NCBI RefSeq assembly: GCF_003259185.1
Contig: NZ_QGMP01000001.1
Location: 744,001 to 808,000 of the forward strand
Reading direction: 5' to 3'
Length of the DNA: 64,000 nucleotides
DNA from: Isoalcanivorax indicus
GTDB taxonomy: Bacteria; Pseudomonadota; Gammaproteobacteria; Pseudomonadales; Alcanivoracaceae
In this document: positions 1 through 9,682 of the stretch, in pieces
How the letters are laid out: each line of letters begins with the position of its first letter
Numbering within the stretch: position 1 is the stretch's first letter
Position numbers and translations under genes: made by a program
The notes under the pieces: generated by a model
What the model was told of the DNA's origin: nothing
Database searches by the model: none
The model's input: the letters and a program-made list of their open reading frames with translations, nothing else

Positions 1-597
1 ATCCACAGCGCCGCCTTTCGGAGCGTGTACGGCGGCTACCGGCAGGTCATGGTCGTCGCCATGGCTCAGGGCTACCAGCTCAACGCCTTTCGGCAGTTTC
101 AGGTCAGACAGGTGTACCACCTGATCCAGGGCCACGTTGGCCATATCGACCTCGATGAACTCGGGCAGGTGCTGCGGCAGGCAGCTGACTTCCACTTCGG
201 AAGCATTGTGGTTGATCTTGCCGCCCTGCTGCTTGACGCCCACGCACTTGTCTTCGTTCAGGAAGTGCAGCGGAACCTGCATGGTGATCTTGTGGGTCTT
301 GTCCACGCGCAGGAAATCGCAATGCATCGGCGTGCCTTTGGCCGGATGGCGCTGCAGGTCACGCAGCACAGCCTGCTGCTTCTTGCCGTCAACATCCAGC
401 GTCAGGACGTGGCTGTAGAAGGCTTCGTTTTCCAGCGCCTTGACCAGTTCACGCAGTTCCAGGGTGACCATCTGCGGGGCAGTGCTGCCGCCGTAGATGA
501 TGCCCGGGATGCGGGCTTCCAGACGACGCAGGCGGCGGCTCGCACCTTTCCCCACATCGCTGCGGCCCTCTGCATGCAGCAAAAAATCATTGCTCAT
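1..597 (-). CDS. rplY: 50S ribosomal protein L25/CTC (5' part, runs off the left edge)
   Basis: Encodes the long, general-stress (CTC/TL5) form of ribosomal protein L25, which binds 5S rRNA in the large subunit. The 199 residues visible begin [12 protein letters not shown] and contain the N-terminal L25 beta-barrel followed by most of the C-terminal TL5 domain; the 3' end lies outside the window. The ATG at 597 is preceded by GGAG eight bases upstream, which supports this start. It lies downstream of prs and tRNA-Gln on the same strand, the usual gammaproteobacterial order, but a likely terminator at 692-725 separates it from prs. Identity is clear from the sequence; length and stop cannot be judged. 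Confidence 0.93.
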   Translation of the reverse strand, partial: MSNDFLLHAEGRSDVGKGASRRLRRLEARIPGIIYGGSTAPQMVTLELRELVKALENEAFYSHVLTLDVDGKKQQAVLRDLQRHPAKGTPMHCDFLRVDKTHKITMQVPLHFLNEDKCVGVKQQGGKINHNASEVEVSCLPQHLPEFIEVDMANVALDQVVHLSDLKLPKGVELVALSHGDDHDLPVAAVHAPKGGAVD

Positions 598-691
598 GGG
601 TGAATCTCCGGTATGTCCCTGACGGGCCCTGCGACCAGGCCTGCCGGGAGGTTTGGTTAAAAAGGGGGCGCATTATCTATCGGCGCACTGC

Positions 692-725
692 AAAAAGCCA
701 GTGCTGGCGGGGCTGCAGCCCCGCC
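692..725 (-). terminator. Likely intrinsic terminator after prs
   Basis: Reading the minus strand, a fully self-complementary 20-mer (GGCGGGGCTGCAGCCCCGCC, 706-725) is followed by a second small hairpin (GCCAG-CA-CTGGC, 697-708) and a run of five T (692-696). The two hairpins overlap and cannot both form. The position, 31 bases past the prs stop, fits a rho-independent terminator separating prs from rplY. Confidence 0.6.
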
Positions 726-755
726 GGGTCCGGGCTTGCGTCTGATGAGCCGGGG

Positions 756-1715
756 TCAGACCAGCTCCAGCCGGTCGAACATGGCGGACAGGGATTCCTC
801 GTTGTTCACCCGGCGGATGGTTTCCGCCAGCATCGGCGCCAGCGACAGCACCCGGATGCGGCCCGAGTCACGCGCGGCGGTGGACAGCGGGATGGTGTCG
901 GTGACCACCAGCTGGTCGAGTTCGGAATCCTTGATGTTGCTGATGGCGGCCCCGGAAAGCACCGGGTGGGTGCAGTAGGCCACGACCTGTCTGGCGCCGT
1001 GTTCCTTGAGGGCCTTGGCGGCCTTGCACAGGGTGCCGGCGGTATCCACCATGTCGTCCACCAGAATGCAGGTCCGGCCTTCCACTTCACCGATGATGTG
1101 CATGACTTGCGACTCATTGGCCTTGGGGCGGCGCTTGTCGATGATGGCCAGGTCGGCGTCGTTGAGCTGTTTGGCCAGGGCGCGGGCGCGCACTACACCG
1201 CCCACATCCGGGGATACCACCATCATGTCTTCGTAGTTCTGGCGCTCGATGTCCGCCACGATCAGCGGCGTGGCGTAGACGTTGTCCACAGGAATATCGA
1301 AGAAACCCTGGATCTGATCGGCATGCAGGTCAACGGTCACGACCCGGTCGATGCCGACGGTAGTGATCATGTCGGCCACCACCTTGGCGGTGATCGGCAC
1401 CCGGGCCGAGCGTACCCGGCGATCCTGGCGGGCGTAGCCGAAGTAGGGCATGACCGCCGTGATCCGGCCTGCGGAGGAGCGCCGCAGGGCGTCCGCCATG
1501 ACCAGGATTTCCATCAGGTTGTTATTGGTGGGGTTGCAGGTGGACTGGACAATGAAGACGTCCTTGCCGCGCACATTCTCATGAATGTCGATGGCCACTT
1601 CGCCGTCACTGAAGGTGCCCACATCGGCGGCGCCCAGCGGAATGTTCAGCTGGCGAACCATGGCCTGGGCCAGTTCGGGATTGGCATTGCCGGTAAAGAT
1701 AACGAGTTTGGACAC
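756..1715 (-). CDS. prs: Ribose-phosphate pyrophosphokinase
   Basis: Makes PRPP from ribose 5-phosphate and ATP for purine, pyrimidine, histidine, tryptophan and NAD synthesis; cytosolic. The 319-residue protein is the normal bacterial length. Visible family motifs are the catalytic flexible loop [10 protein letters not shown] near residues 91-100, the [12 protein letters not shown] segment near 128-139, and the PRPP-binding loop [14 protein letters not shown] near 216-229. It follows tRNA-Gln on the same strand and precedes rplY, the conserved ispE-tRNA-Gln-prs-rplY arrangement of gammaproteobacteria. A hairpin and T-run lie just past the stop codon. Nothing unusual. Confidence 0.97.
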   Translation of the reverse strand: MSKLVIFTGNANPELAQAMVRQLNIPLGAADVGTFSDGEVAIDIHENVRGKDVFIVQSTCNPTNNNLMEILVMADALRRSSAGRITAVMPYFGYARQDRRVRSARVPITAKVVADMITTVGIDRVVTVDLHADQIQGFFDIPVDNVYATPLIVADIERQNYEDMMVVSPDVGGVVRARALAKQLNDADLAIIDKRRPKANESQVMHIIGEVEGRTCILVDDMVDTAGTLCKAAKALKEHGARQVVAYCTHPVLSGAAISNIKDSELDQLVVTDTIPLSTAARDSGRIRVLSLAPMLAETIRRVNNEESLSAMFDRLELV

Positions 1716-1882
1716 TGGCGCTCCCCGGGGATCGTGTCGATGTTGTCAGTTTCTTAACGGGGACAACGCAGGGGATGACGCTGATGCAGGTAGCGGCGGG
1801 CCGGCGCTGTCGTTTCCTGATCTGCCAGCGGGCGCCTGGGGCAGCCGTCACCGGCATGATCAATCACGTGACTGTGAATTAG

Positions 1883-1958
1883 TGGCTGGGGTACCAGGAC
1901 TCGAACCTGGGAATGACGGGATCAAAACCCGCTGCCTTACCAACTTGGCTATACCCCA
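1883..1958 (-). tRNA. tRNA-Gln (anticodon TTG)
   Basis: The 76-nt minus-strand sequence starts TGGGGTA and ends TACCCCAGCCA, giving a perfect 7-bp acceptor stem with the CCA tail encoded. The anticodon stem-loop is CGGG-TTTTGAT-CCCG, which places TTG at positions 34-36, so it reads Gln CAA. The T-arm GGTTCGAGTCC is canonical. It sits between ispE (three bases upstream) and prs, the usual location in this bacterial group. Confidence 0.97.
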
Positions 1959-1961
1959 ACG

Positions 1962-2849
1962 CTAACCGTTGTCGCAGTGCGAAGCGGTGGCCGCATCCAG
2001 TGCATCAAGCAAGGGTGAGCGGTTGCAGCTCCGCGCGACGAAACCTGTCCAGCGCGGCGGCAGATTCGCGAGCACCGAAGTGCCGATCTGCCGACTCGGC
2101 ACGGGCGCAAAAATGCAGGCTCCGGTGCCGGTCAGATGGCTTTCGCCAACTGCTTTCTCGAGCCAGTCCAGTGCCTCGGCTACCGGCCTGAAAAGCCGCC
2201 GTGCAACGGGTTCGCAGTCGTTGCGAAAGTGCTTCCGGGTGCCCGGCTCAAGAAAGGCCGCTACTGTACTGACGGGGGTATGCCTTGTCAATTCCCGGTC
2301 ATTGAAAATATGCGCTGTCGCGACACTGATTCCCGGGTGAATCACCACATAGTCACGAGGCGGCAAAGACACCGGTGTGAGCTGCTCGCCGATGCCTTCG
2401 GCGAAGGCGCTATGGCCCTGCACGAAGACCGGCACATCGGCGCCCAGTTGCAGCGCCAGCCCTGCCAGCGTCGACGGGCTCAGCCCCAGCTGCCAGAGGT
2501 GATTAAGCCCCAGCAGGGCGGTGGCGGCATCACTGGAGCCGCCGCCGACGCCACCGCCTGCGGGCAGGCGTTTCTCCAGGGTCAGGTGCGCGCCCCGGGT
2601 GCAACCGGTGTGGGTCTGCAGCAGGCGTGCGGCCCGCCAGACCAGATTGTCCTCGACCGGGCCAGGCACGTCGGGCGCATCCAGCCGCAGCGTATCCGCC
2701 GGGCGCAGCGTCAGGGTGTCACCGTGATCGAGCAGCATGAACAGGGTTTGCAGGGTGTGGTAGCCGTCAGGGCGGCGGCCGGTGATGTGCAGGAACAGGT
2801 TCAGCTTGGCGGGTGCGGGCAGCACCAGCGCCGGGTGGCCCGACGTCAC
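1962..2849 (-). CDS. ispE: 4-diphosphocytidyl-2-C-methyl-D-erythritol kinase
   Basis: Phosphorylates CDP-methylerythritol in the non-mevalonate (MEP) isoprenoid pathway, using ATP. The 295-residue protein has the GHMP-kinase layout: N-terminal PAPAKLNLFLHITGRRPDGYH near residues 11-31, with the conserved lysine at 15, and the glycine-rich ATP loop LPAGGGVGGGSSDAATA near 95-111. Its ATG overlaps the end of lolB by four bases, indicating translational coupling, and tRNA-Gln follows within three bases. Length and context match the family. Confidence 0.96.
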   Translation of the reverse strand: MTSGHPALVLPAPAKLNLFLHITGRRPDGYHTLQTLFMLLDHGDTLTLRPADTLRLDAPDVPGPVEDNLVWRAARLLQTHTGCTRGAHLTLEKRLPAGGGVGGGSSDAATALLGLNHLWQLGLSPSTLAGLALQLGADVPVFVQGHSAFAEGIGEQLTPVSLPPRDYVVIHPGISVATAHIFNDRELTRHTPVSTVAAFLEPGTRKHFRNDCEPVARRLFRPVAEALDWLEKAVGESHLTGTGACIFAPVPSRQIGTSVLANLPPRWTGFVARSCNRSPLLDALDAATASHCDNG

Positions 2850-3415
2850 GGTTGCGGCACCCAGTGCTGGACGATCAGGGTAAAGCTGTCGCCGTTCAGG
2901 TTGGCGCGCACGCGGTGTGGCAATTCCAGGCCCGCTACCCGTTCGTGACGGTCAAAACGCAGCGACCAGCCGAGTTGATCCAGGGTGACCAGGCGCCCCT
3001 GATCGTCATAGTGCGGTGTGCCTTCGGCCCACGGCCAGGGCAGGCCACGTACCCAGTAGTAGAGGGCGTCCACCGGAATCATCAGGCCCGTCAGGTGCCA
3101 GGCCAGTGCGGCCGGGGAACTGGCGGTCAGTTGCTCGCGCCCGGTATCGAGCATGGCGCTGGTGTCGTCCCAGCGCAGCTCGGCACTGCCGAAGCCCAGC
3201 GGGCCGGAGAAATGGATCCGGCCGCCCTCGCGCCGCTGGCGCCAGTCAAGGCTGGCGTTGCCGCCGTCGTTGGCCGTGCGATAACCCAGTCGGCCGGTGA
3301 TGTTCCAGTGTTGCAGGTCCTCGGCACGCTCGAAATCATCCACGGTCACGACCGGGCGGGTCTGACAGGCACTGAGCAGCAGCACCAGCAACAGTAATAC
3401 GGCATGGCGAATCAT
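2846..3415 (-). CDS. lolB: Outer-membrane lipoprotein LolB
   Basis: LolB accepts lipoproteins from periplasmic LolA and inserts them into the outer membrane. The 189-residue product has a short lipoprotein signal with lipobox LLSAC (Cys17) and a LolB-type body (HWNITGRLGYR, then a DALYYWVRGLPWP segment). It overlaps the upstream TPR gene and downstream ispE by four bases each (ATGA junctions), so the three are probably co-translated. The lolB-ispE pairing, divergent from hemA, is a standard gammaproteobacterial arrangement and supports the name. Confidence 0.93.
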   Translation of the reverse strand: MIRHAVLLLLVLLLSACQTRPVVTVDDFERAEDLQHWNITGRLGYRTANDGGNASLDWRQRREGGRIHFSGPLGFGSAELRWDDTSAMLDTGREQLTASSPAALAWHLTGLMIPVDALYYWVRGLPWPWAEGTPHYDDQGRLVTLDQLGWSLRFDRHERVAGLELPHRVRANLNGDSFTLIVQHWVPQP

Positions 3416-5115
3416 GAATTCTGCCCGGTCAGTCGTTCCAGGGTGTCGCGCACATGGCGTCCGTCCGGCTCGCGCTGGCGGGCGTCTTCCCAGACGGCAC
3501 GCGCCTCGTCCTGTCGGCCCAGGCTCCAGAGCACCTCGCCCAGGTGCGCGGCCACCTCGTCGTCCGGATACATTTCATAGGCACGTTTCAGATAGGGCAG
3601 GGCCTCTTCTGCGCGCCCCAGGTTGAACAGTACCCAGCCCATACTGTCGAGAATGGCCGGATTGTCAGGCTTTTGGTCGAGCGCACGGCGAATATAACCG
3701 TAAGCCTCTTCATGGCGATCCGTGCGGTCCGTCAGGGTATAGCCCAGCGCATTCAGGGCGTCCGGATCGTCCGGGCGTTGCGCAAGGATAAAGCGCAGGT
3801 CAGCTTCGGTCTGGGCCAGCTGGTCGATGCGCTCGGCGGCCAGGGCGCGGGCATAGCGCAGTTCGATATTCTCCGGCAAATCCTCCACCGCCTGATCCAG
3901 CAGGGCATGGGCGGCATGGGGATCGTCGCCGGCGATCAGTTCGGCTTCGGCGGCGTAAAGCGTCGGCAGGTGCACCGGGTAGTGGTCGCGCAAGCGCGCC
4001 ATCAACGCCTGGCGCTCATTGCTGCGGCCGGTTTCCTGATACAGGCGGGCGGCCTGCACGCGGGCGCGCAGGGCCACCTCGGGGTCGCGGATCGCCAGAT
4101 AGTGGTCAATGGCGCCATCGATGTCGCCGTCCTGCTCGGCGATCTGGGCCAGGAAGCTGCGAATCTCGTCCTCGCGATAACCGTCCCGCATCAGTGATTC
4201 CAGCACCTCGCGGGCGCGCTCGCGGGCGCCATGCTCCATGCCATACAGGGCCAGTGAGTAGCGCAGGTCGGGGTCGTCCGGGTGCTGCTCGGCCAGCACT
4301 TCCAGCTGGCGGAAGGCGGCATCGGTCTGGCCGTCCTGCAACAGCAGGCGCACATACAGCACCCGCGCACGGCGTGCCTCCGGGTAGCGTCGCACCAGCC
4401 GCTGCATGTGCCGCAGGGCCTGATCGCGGTGCCCCAGTTCAAACAACAGGCGGCCTTTCAGCAGCAGGGCCTCTTCATGGTCGCTCTGTCTTTTCAGTGC
4501 CTGCTCGGTGGCGTCCAGGGCTGCCTCAGGGTTGTCCTGCAACTGCAGATGCAGGGCGCGGGCGTACCACAGTGGCGCCTGCTCCGGGTAGCGGTCAGTC
4601 AGGCCGGACAGCGCCGCCAGCAGGCGCGTATTGCCGGCGGCATCCAGGCCCCGGGCCTGGGTGACCAGACGCACCAGTGCGCCCTGTGGATCACGGGAAA
4701 GCAGCGTGTCGATATAGGTGGCAGCCGCCTCGGTATCGCCCAGGCTGATATGCGACAGCGCCGCAATTTCCAGGGCGGTCGTGTCGTTCGGGCTCATGCT
4801 CAGCCAGCGCTCTGACAACTCCAGCGCCAGTTCGGGTTCTTCCATATAAGCGGCCAGCCGGGCTGCCTGGCCGGTCACCTCCGGGCTGCGAGTGCGCCGC
4901 GCCGCCTGGGCGTAGTAGGCCAGGCTGACATCCAGGCGGTTGCGCTGGGCAGCCAGTTCGGCGGCCAGCAGATCTGCCAGGATGGCGGTATCGTAGGGGG
5001 CGTACACGGGCGTTGGCGCGGGTTCCGGTGCTGGCGCGGTGGTGTCCGGTGTATGCCGGGCGCAGCCGGTCAGGGCAAGCATCAAGGCCAGAGTGACAGG
5101 CAGGGCGTATGACAT
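3412..5115 (-). CDS. Tetratricopeptide-repeat lipoprotein
   Basis: A 567-residue protein chosen to start at the ATG at 5115 (MSYALPVTLALMLALTGC), which gives a clean lipoprotein signal with Cys18; an ATG three codons upstream at 5124 is an alternative. The rest is almost entirely helical tetratricopeptide repeats, with typical A-x-A-L-x-x-A-L signatures such as PDDPDALNALGYTLTDRT and NPAILDSMGWVLFNLGRAEEALPYLKRA. TPR lipoproteins of this size upstream of lolB are common in Pseudomonas relatives, but the exact role is not known. It heads the lolB-ispE operon and is divergent from hemA. A role in outer-membrane or envelope assembly is only inference from context. Confidence 0.85.
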   Translation of the reverse strand: MSYALPVTLALMLALTGCARHTPDTTAPAPEPAPTPVYAPYDTAILADLLAAELAAQRNRLDVSLAYYAQAARRTRSPEVTGQAARLAAYMEEPELALELSERWLSMSPNDTTALEIAALSHISLGDTEAAATYIDTLLSRDPQGALVRLVTQARGLDAAGNTRLLAALSGLTDRYPEQAPLWYARALHLQLQDNPEAALDATEQALKRQSDHEEALLLKGRLLFELGHRDQALRHMQRLVRRYPEARRARVLYVRLLLQDGQTDAAFRQLEVLAEQHPDDPDLRYSLALYGMEHGARERAREVLESLMRDGYREDEIRSFLAQIAEQDGDIDGAIDHYLAIRDPEVALRARVQAARLYQETGRSNERQALMARLRDHYPVHLPTLYAAEAELIAGDDPHAAHALLDQAVEDLPENIELRYARALAAERIDQLAQTEADLRFILAQRPDDPDALNALGYTLTDRTDRHEEAYGYIRRALDQKPDNPAILDSMGWVLFNLGRAEEALPYLKRAYEMYPDDEVAAHLGEVLWSLGRQDEARAVWEDARQREPDGRHVRDTLERLTGQNS

Positions 5116-5298
5116 TGTCGGCATTGCGGTGGATGATCCGCTGGCAGAGAAAGAGGGCCAATCATGGCATACCGGGGCGCTGCTGCCCACTGTGCCTATT
5201 GGCGTTATAGTTGCTATGACATTGTTTTGCCGGGATAAATCCCGCAAAATGCGCCACCCAGACACCGTCCATTTCGGCACCGAGCGGGCATATCGGGC

Positions 5299-6564
5299 AT
5301 GAAGCTACTCGCCACAGGCGTCAATCACACCACTGCCGAACTGGGCTTGCGCGAACGTCTGACGTTCCCCGAGGCGCAGATTCCAGCAGCACTGGCGGAT
5401 CTGCGTCGGCAACCCGGTGTGCGCGAGGCGGCGCTACTGTCCACCTGCAATCGCACCGAAATCTACTGTCTGATCGATGCCGACACGGCCGCAGGCACCG
5501 GCCCGGATCTGGCCCAGTGGCTGGCCCGCTGGCATGGCCTGGAGGCCGCGCGTCTGCGTGAAGCGCTGTACCTGCATCAGGATGACAAGGCCCTGCGTCA
5601 TATGATGCGCGTCGCTGGCGGACTGGATTCCCTGGTGCTGGGTGAGCCGCAGATTCTTGGCCAGATGCGTGATGCCTATGCCCGGGCCCACGAGAGCGGC
5701 GCGCTGGAAGCCAGCCTGGCGCGCACGTTCCAGCAAGTCTTCAGCGTGGCCAAACGTATCCGCACGGATACCGGTATTGGTGCGCACCCCGTTTCCGTGG
5801 CCTATGCTGCCGTGTCGTTTGCACGGCATATCTTTGCCGACTTGCGGCAGAGCCGGGCCTTGCTGATCGGGGCCGGTGACATGATCGAACTGGTGGCGCG
5901 GCACTTGCGTGATCAGGGCGTGGCGGATATCACCATCGCCAACCGCACGCTCAATCGCGCCGATGTGCTGGCCCGCGAAGTGAACGGCCGGGCCATTACG
6001 CTGGAAGAAATCCCGGTGGTTCTGGAGCGCACCGACATCGTCATTTCCTGCACGGCGGCGCCCGTGCCCGTGCTCGGCAAGGGGATGGTCGAAAGAGCCC
6101 TGAAAAAGCGCCGTCACCGGCCGATCTTCATGGTGGATATTGCCGTGCCCCGGGATATCGAGCCGGAAGTGGGCGCGTTGCAGGATATCTATCTGTACAC
6201 CGTGGATGACCTGCACGAAGCCATTGAAGAGAATGTACGGCAACGGCAGGATGCTGCGGCCGAAGCGGAGCGCATCATCGACCAGGCACTGTCGCGCTAT
6301 GCTCGCGAGCAACGTGAGCTGACCGCTGTGGATACCCTGCGCCGTTATCGCGAACAGGTGGCGGCACTGGGCGATGAAGAATTGCAGAAAGCGCTGTCGC
6401 AGCTGGAGGCGGGCGGTGACCCGGCGGACGTACTGCGCCGCTTCCAGCATGCATTGCTGAACAAGGTGATGCACCAGCCGAGCGTGCAGCTGCGCCGTTT
6501 TGCGGCGGAAAATCGCACCGAATCCCTGTCCATTGCCCGCGAACTGCTGCTGCGTGACGAATGA
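5299..6564 (+). CDS. hemA: Glutamyl-tRNA reductase
   Basis: Reduces glutamyl-tRNA(Glu) to glutamate-1-semialdehyde with NADPH, the first committed step of C5-pathway heme synthesis. The 421-residue protein has the catalytic Cys50 in the motif STCNRTE, the N-terminal GVNHTTA segment, and the Rossmann motif [11 protein letters not shown] near residue 190. The C-terminal helical dimerisation domain is complete. Its stop overlaps the potential ATG at 6561 ahead of prfA, so hemA-prfA-prmC form a tightly packed operon, as in many gammaproteobacteria. It is divergent from the lolB operon with about 180 bp between the two starts. Confidence 0.97.
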   Translation: MKLLATGVNHTTAELGLRERLTFPEAQIPAALADLRRQPGVREAALLSTCNRTEIYCLIDADTAAGTGPDLAQWLARWHGLEAARLREALYLHQDDKALRHMMRVAGGLDSLVLGEPQILGQMRDAYARAHESGALEASLARTFQQVFSVAKRIRTDTGIGAHPVSVAYAAVSFARHIFADLRQSRALLIGAGDMIELVARHLRDQGVADITIANRTLNRADVLAREVNGRAITLEEIPVVLERTDIVISCTAAPVPVLGKGMVERALKKRRHRPIFMVDIAVPRDIEPEVGALQDIYLYTVDDLHEAIEENVRQRQDAAAEAERIIDQALSRYAREQRELTAVDTLRRYREQVAALGDEELQKALSQLEAGGDPADVLRRFQHALLNKVMHQPSVQLRRFAAENRTESLSIARELLLRDE

Positions 6565-6566
6565 CC

Positions 6567-7655
6567 ATGAAAGATTCCCTGCGCACCAAGCTTGAACGCC
6601 TTTGCGATCGCCACGAAGAGCTGTCGGCCTTGCTGTCCGATCCTGGTGTGATCAGCCAGCAGGGCCGTTTTCGCGATTTGTCGCGGGAATATGCCGAGCT
6701 TGAAGATGTGGTGCAGTGTTTTGCCGCCTACCGGAACGCGGACACCACGCTGGCCGAAGCCGAAGCAATGCAACAGGACAGTGATCCGGACATGCGTGCC
6801 ATGGGGGCAGAAGAAGCCCGGCTGGCACTGACCCGTCGCGAAGCGCTGGAAGCGGAACTGCAGCGCCTGATGCTGCCGCGCGATCCGCGCGACAACAGCA
6901 ATGTTTTTCTGGAAATTCGTGCCGGCACAGGCGGCGATGAAGCGGCGCTGTTTGCCGGTGATCTGCTGCGCATGTACAGCCGCTATGCCGACAGCCAGGG
7001 CTGGCGTGTTGAGCAGATCAGCGCCAGTGAAGGTGAAATGGGCGGCTTCAAGGAAGTGATCTGCCGCGTTACCGGCAATGGTGTCTACTCACGCCTGAAG
7101 TTCGAGTCCGGCGCGCATCGCGTGCAGCGGGTACCGGCAACCGAATCCCAGGGCCGTATTCATACCTCGGCCTGCACCGTAGCGGTGATGGCAGAGGCTG
7201 ACGAACTGGAAGTGGTGACGATTCGCACGGAAGACCTGCGTGTCGATACCTACCGCTCCTCGGGCGCTGGTGGCCAGCATGTCAACACCACGGATTCCGC
7301 CGTCCGCCTGACGCATCTGCCCACCGGCATCGTGGTCGAATGCCAGGACGAACGCAGCCAGCACAAGAACAAGGCCAAGGCCATGTCGTTGTTGCAGGCG
7401 CGCATCTATGACGCCCAGCAACAGAAACAGCAACAGGAGATGGCGGCCACCCGCAAGTCGCTGGTCGGTTCCGGCGACCGCTCCGAACGCATTCGCACCT
7501 ACAATTTCCCCCAGGGACGGCTGACAGATCACCGCATCAACCTGACCCTGTACAAGCTGGCAGAAGTGATGGAAGGCAGTCTGGACGATGTCCTCGATGC
7601 CCTGCAGGCGGAACACCAGGCGGAGCAGCTGGCCGCGCTCTCCGGGCAGGCGTAA
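6567..7655 (+). CDS. prfA: Peptide chain release factor 1
   Basis: RF1 recognises UAA and UAG and triggers peptide release. The 362-residue product, counted from the ATG at 6567, carries the GGQ hydrolysis motif (residues 235-237, context [13 protein letters not shown]) and the RF1-type PAT tripeptide near 190-192 that discriminates stop codons. I chose 6567 ([12 protein letters not shown]) because it matches the start of RF1 homologues. An ATG two codons upstream at 6561 overlaps the hemA stop as ATGA and could also be used. The gene ends in TAA, whose last A is the first base of prmC's ATG; PrmC methylates the GGQ glutamine of this protein. Confidence 0.96.
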   Translation: MKDSLRTKLERLCDRHEELSALLSDPGVISQQGRFRDLSREYAELEDVVQCFAAYRNADTTLAEAEAMQQDSDPDMRAMGAEEARLALTRREALEAELQRLMLPRDPRDNSNVFLEIRAGTGGDEAALFAGDLLRMYSRYADSQGWRVEQISASEGEMGGFKEVICRVTGNGVYSRLKFESGAHRVQRVPATESQGRIHTSACTVAVMAEADELEVVTIRTEDLRVDTYRSSGAGGQHVNTTDSAVRLTHLPTGIVVECQDERSQHKNKAKAMSLLQARIYDAQQQKQQQEMAATRKSLVGSGDRSERIRTYNFPQGRLTDHRINLTLYKLAEVMEGSLDDVLDALQAEHQAEQLAALSGQA

Positions 7656-8515
7656 TGAGCGCCAGCGTCGGCGAACTGCTGCGCGCCGCCCGGCAACGGC
7701 TGGACGGTCACAGCCCCACGGCCGACATCGATGCCCGCGTGCTGATGGCCCACTGCCTGCGCAAGCCCGCCAGTTTCCTGTTCACCTGGCCCGAACATAT
7801 CCCCACCGACAGTGAAGCGCGCCAGTTCCAGGAGTGGGTGGCCCGCCGCGTTGTCGGCGAGCCCGTCGCCTACCTCATTGGCCGTCGCGAATTTTACGGG
7901 CATGAGTTTCTGGTTTCGCCAGACACCCTGATTCCGCGCCCGGATACCGAACTGCTGGTGGATACCGTGCTGGAAGGCCTGGCGGCAGACGCGCCGCTGC
8001 GCGTGGCTGACCTCGGCACCGGCACCGGCGCGATTGCCATCAGCCTGGCGCTGGCACGCCCGGCCTGGCAACTGGTGGCGGTGGACACGAGCACGGCGAT
8101 TCTGGATCTGGTGGAGCGCAACCGGCAACGCCTGGGGGCCGGCAATGTGCAGCCGCTGCAATCCAACTGGTGCAGCCAGCTGCCGGGTCCACTGGATGCC
8201 GTGGTGAGCAACCCACCTTATATTCCTGATGACGACCCGCATCTGGGCGAGGGCGATGTGCGCTATGAACCGCGTACCGCGCTGGCGGCGGGCAGTGACG
8301 GCCTGGCTGATATTCGTGTCATCACGGTGCAGAGCCGCCAGCGTTTGCGCCCCGGCGGCTTGCTGGCGCTGGAACACGGCTACGACCAGGGGGAAGCCGT
8401 TCAGCAGATACTGCGTGATGCCGGGTTTGTCCGCATTGAAACCCGCCGCGACCTGGCCGGGCATGACCGCGTTACACTGGGCATCACACCGCCGGGAGAC
8501 GCCGATGCTCAGTGA
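7655..8515 (+). CDS. prmC: Release factor glutamine N5-methyltransferase
   Basis: Methylates the glutamine of the GGQ motif in RF1 and RF2 using S-adenosylmethionine. The 286-residue protein has the N-terminal helical domain, SAM motif DLGTGTGAIA near residues 119-128, and the diagnostic N-P-P-Y tetrapeptide (SNPPYIP, 186-189) that binds the substrate glutamine. It overlaps prfA by one base and the following moeB by eleven bases, so the three are one transcription unit. This is the standard context for prmC and leaves little doubt. Confidence 0.96.
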   Translation: MSASVGELLRAARQRLDGHSPTADIDARVLMAHCLRKPASFLFTWPEHIPTDSEARQFQEWVARRVVGEPVAYLIGRREFYGHEFLVSPDTLIPRPDTELLVDTVLEGLAADAPLRVADLGTGTGAIAISLALARPAWQLVAVDTSTAILDLVERNRQRLGAGNVQPLQSNWCSQLPGPLDAVVSNPPYIPDDDPHLGEGDVRYEPRTALAAGSDGLADIRVITVQSRQRLRPGGLLALEHGYDQGEAVQQILRDAGFVRIETRRDLAGHDRVTLGITPPGDADAQ

Positions 8516-9257
8516 TGACCAACTGCTGCGTTACAGCCGCCAGATACTGCTGCCAGCTTTCGATATCGAGGGTCAGGAAAATGTGTCGGCGGCGCGCGTC
8601 ATGATCATCGGTGCGGGCGGGCTGGGATGTCCGGCAGCGTTGTATCTGGCTGGCGCCGGGGTGGGCGAGATCGTGCTGGTTGATCCGGACACGGTCGAGG
8701 CCAGCAACCTGCACCGGCAGATTGCCTACCGCGAAAGCGATATCGGCCAGCCCAAGGCCCAGGCGCTGGCGGCACAACTGATGGCGCTCAACAGCGGCAT
8801 TCGCGTTGCCGCCTGGCCGCGCGCCGCCGACCCGGACTGGCTGGCGAAGCAGTTGCCCGGCGTCACCCTGGTGCTGGATTGCACCGACAACTTCCGCAGT
8901 CGTGACCAGATCAACCGGGCCTGCCATGCCGCCGGTATTCCGCTGATCAGCGCTGCAGCCATCCGCCTGGAGGGCCAGCTGGCGGCGTTCGATTTCCGCC
9001 GCCCGGACAGCCCCTGCTACGCCTGCGTCTACGGCGACGGCGACGGCGCCGCCCCTGATACCCTGTGCAGCGAATCCGGCATCCTCGGTCCAGTGGTCGG
9101 CACCCTGGGCACCTTGCAAGCGCACCTCGCCCTGCGTCTGCTGACCGGCGCCGAGGTCGGCGGCACCCTGCACCTGCTGGACGCCACCACCCTGAGCTGG
9201 CGCACCTTGCGCCTGAAACGCGACCCTGCCTGCCCCGTATGCGGGACTCATGGATAG
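8505..9257 (+). CDS. moeB: ThiF/MoeB-family adenylyltransferase, probable MoeB
   Basis: An E1-like enzyme that adenylates the C-terminal glycine of a small sulfur carrier (MoaD or ThiS) for molybdopterin or thiazole synthesis. The 250-residue protein starts at the ATG at 8505, inside the end of prmC. It shows the nucleotide-binding GAGGLGCPAALYLAGAG (36-52), the LVDPDTVEASNLHRQ segment (58-72), two zinc CxxC pairs (C171/C174 and C243/C246) and a cysteine at 188 near the position of the MoeB active site. MoeB, ThiF and HesA cannot be separated confidently by eye. Placement after prmC is typical of MoeB in Pseudomonas-like genomes. Confidence 0.85.
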   Translation: MLSDDQLLRYSRQILLPAFDIEGQENVSAARVMIIGAGGLGCPAALYLAGAGVGEIVLVDPDTVEASNLHRQIAYRESDIGQPKAQALAAQLMALNSGIRVAAWPRAADPDWLAKQLPGVTLVLDCTDNFRSRDQINRACHAAGIPLISAAAIRLEGQLAAFDFRRPDSPCYACVYGDGDGAAPDTLCSESGILGPVVGTLGTLQAHLALRLLTGAEVGGTLHLLDATTLSWRTLRLKRDPACPVCGTHG

Positions 9258-9355
9258 CGTGTAGGCTAGGCTGAACGCTGCGAATCGGACTGGCGCACCA
9301 GCCCGGAATCGTTGCGACCTGCCGACCCCGTCAGCCATCTTCGAGAGTCTCCAAT

Positions 9356-9682
9356 ATGCCTGCCTGGATCCCCCTGCTGAAGATTTCCCTGCCGTATGTC
9401 ACCCAGATCGTGACATCGGCAATCCCCGCATTTACCGCTGCCCGGATCGGCAAGCAGGACCCGTTGCTGGCACAGCAAATCGAGGAATTGCAGCAGGCCG
9501 CCACCCATAACGCCGAGGCGATCCAGGCGCTGGCGACTTCGCTGCAGGAAACGGTCGCCCGTATCAATGCGGCCGCCGAAGTCCAGCGTCAGTACATCCA
9601 GCGCCTGCAGCGCCAGTTGCACCTGGCCACCGGCCTGGCCGCTGGCGCCCTGTTGCTGGCGGGCATTGCCTTCTTTACCTGA
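9356..9682 (+). CDS. Small coiled-coil protein with a C-terminal membrane anchor
   Basis: I do not recognise the family. The 108-residue product has an amphipathic N-terminus (MPAWIPLLKISLPYVTQIV), a central helical region rich in Q, E and A with heptad spacing (about residues 35-82) that looks like a coiled coil, and a single C-terminal hydrophobic segment (ATGLAAGALLLAGIAFF). This is a tail-anchored architecture. It lies about 100 bp after moeB, and its last eight bases overlap the convergent epimerase gene. The codon usage looks like real coding sequence. Function unknown. Confidence 0.7.
   Translation: MPAWIPLLKISLPYVTQIVTSAIPAFTAARIGKQDPLLAQQIEELQQAATHNAEAIQALATSLQETVARINAAAEVQRQYIQRLQRQLHLATGLAAGALLLAGIAFFT

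Noticed and set aside
600-1757. Long plus-strand frame across prs
   Set aside because: It is the antisense of prs, whose family identity is certain. GC-rich codons on one strand routinely open frames on the other.
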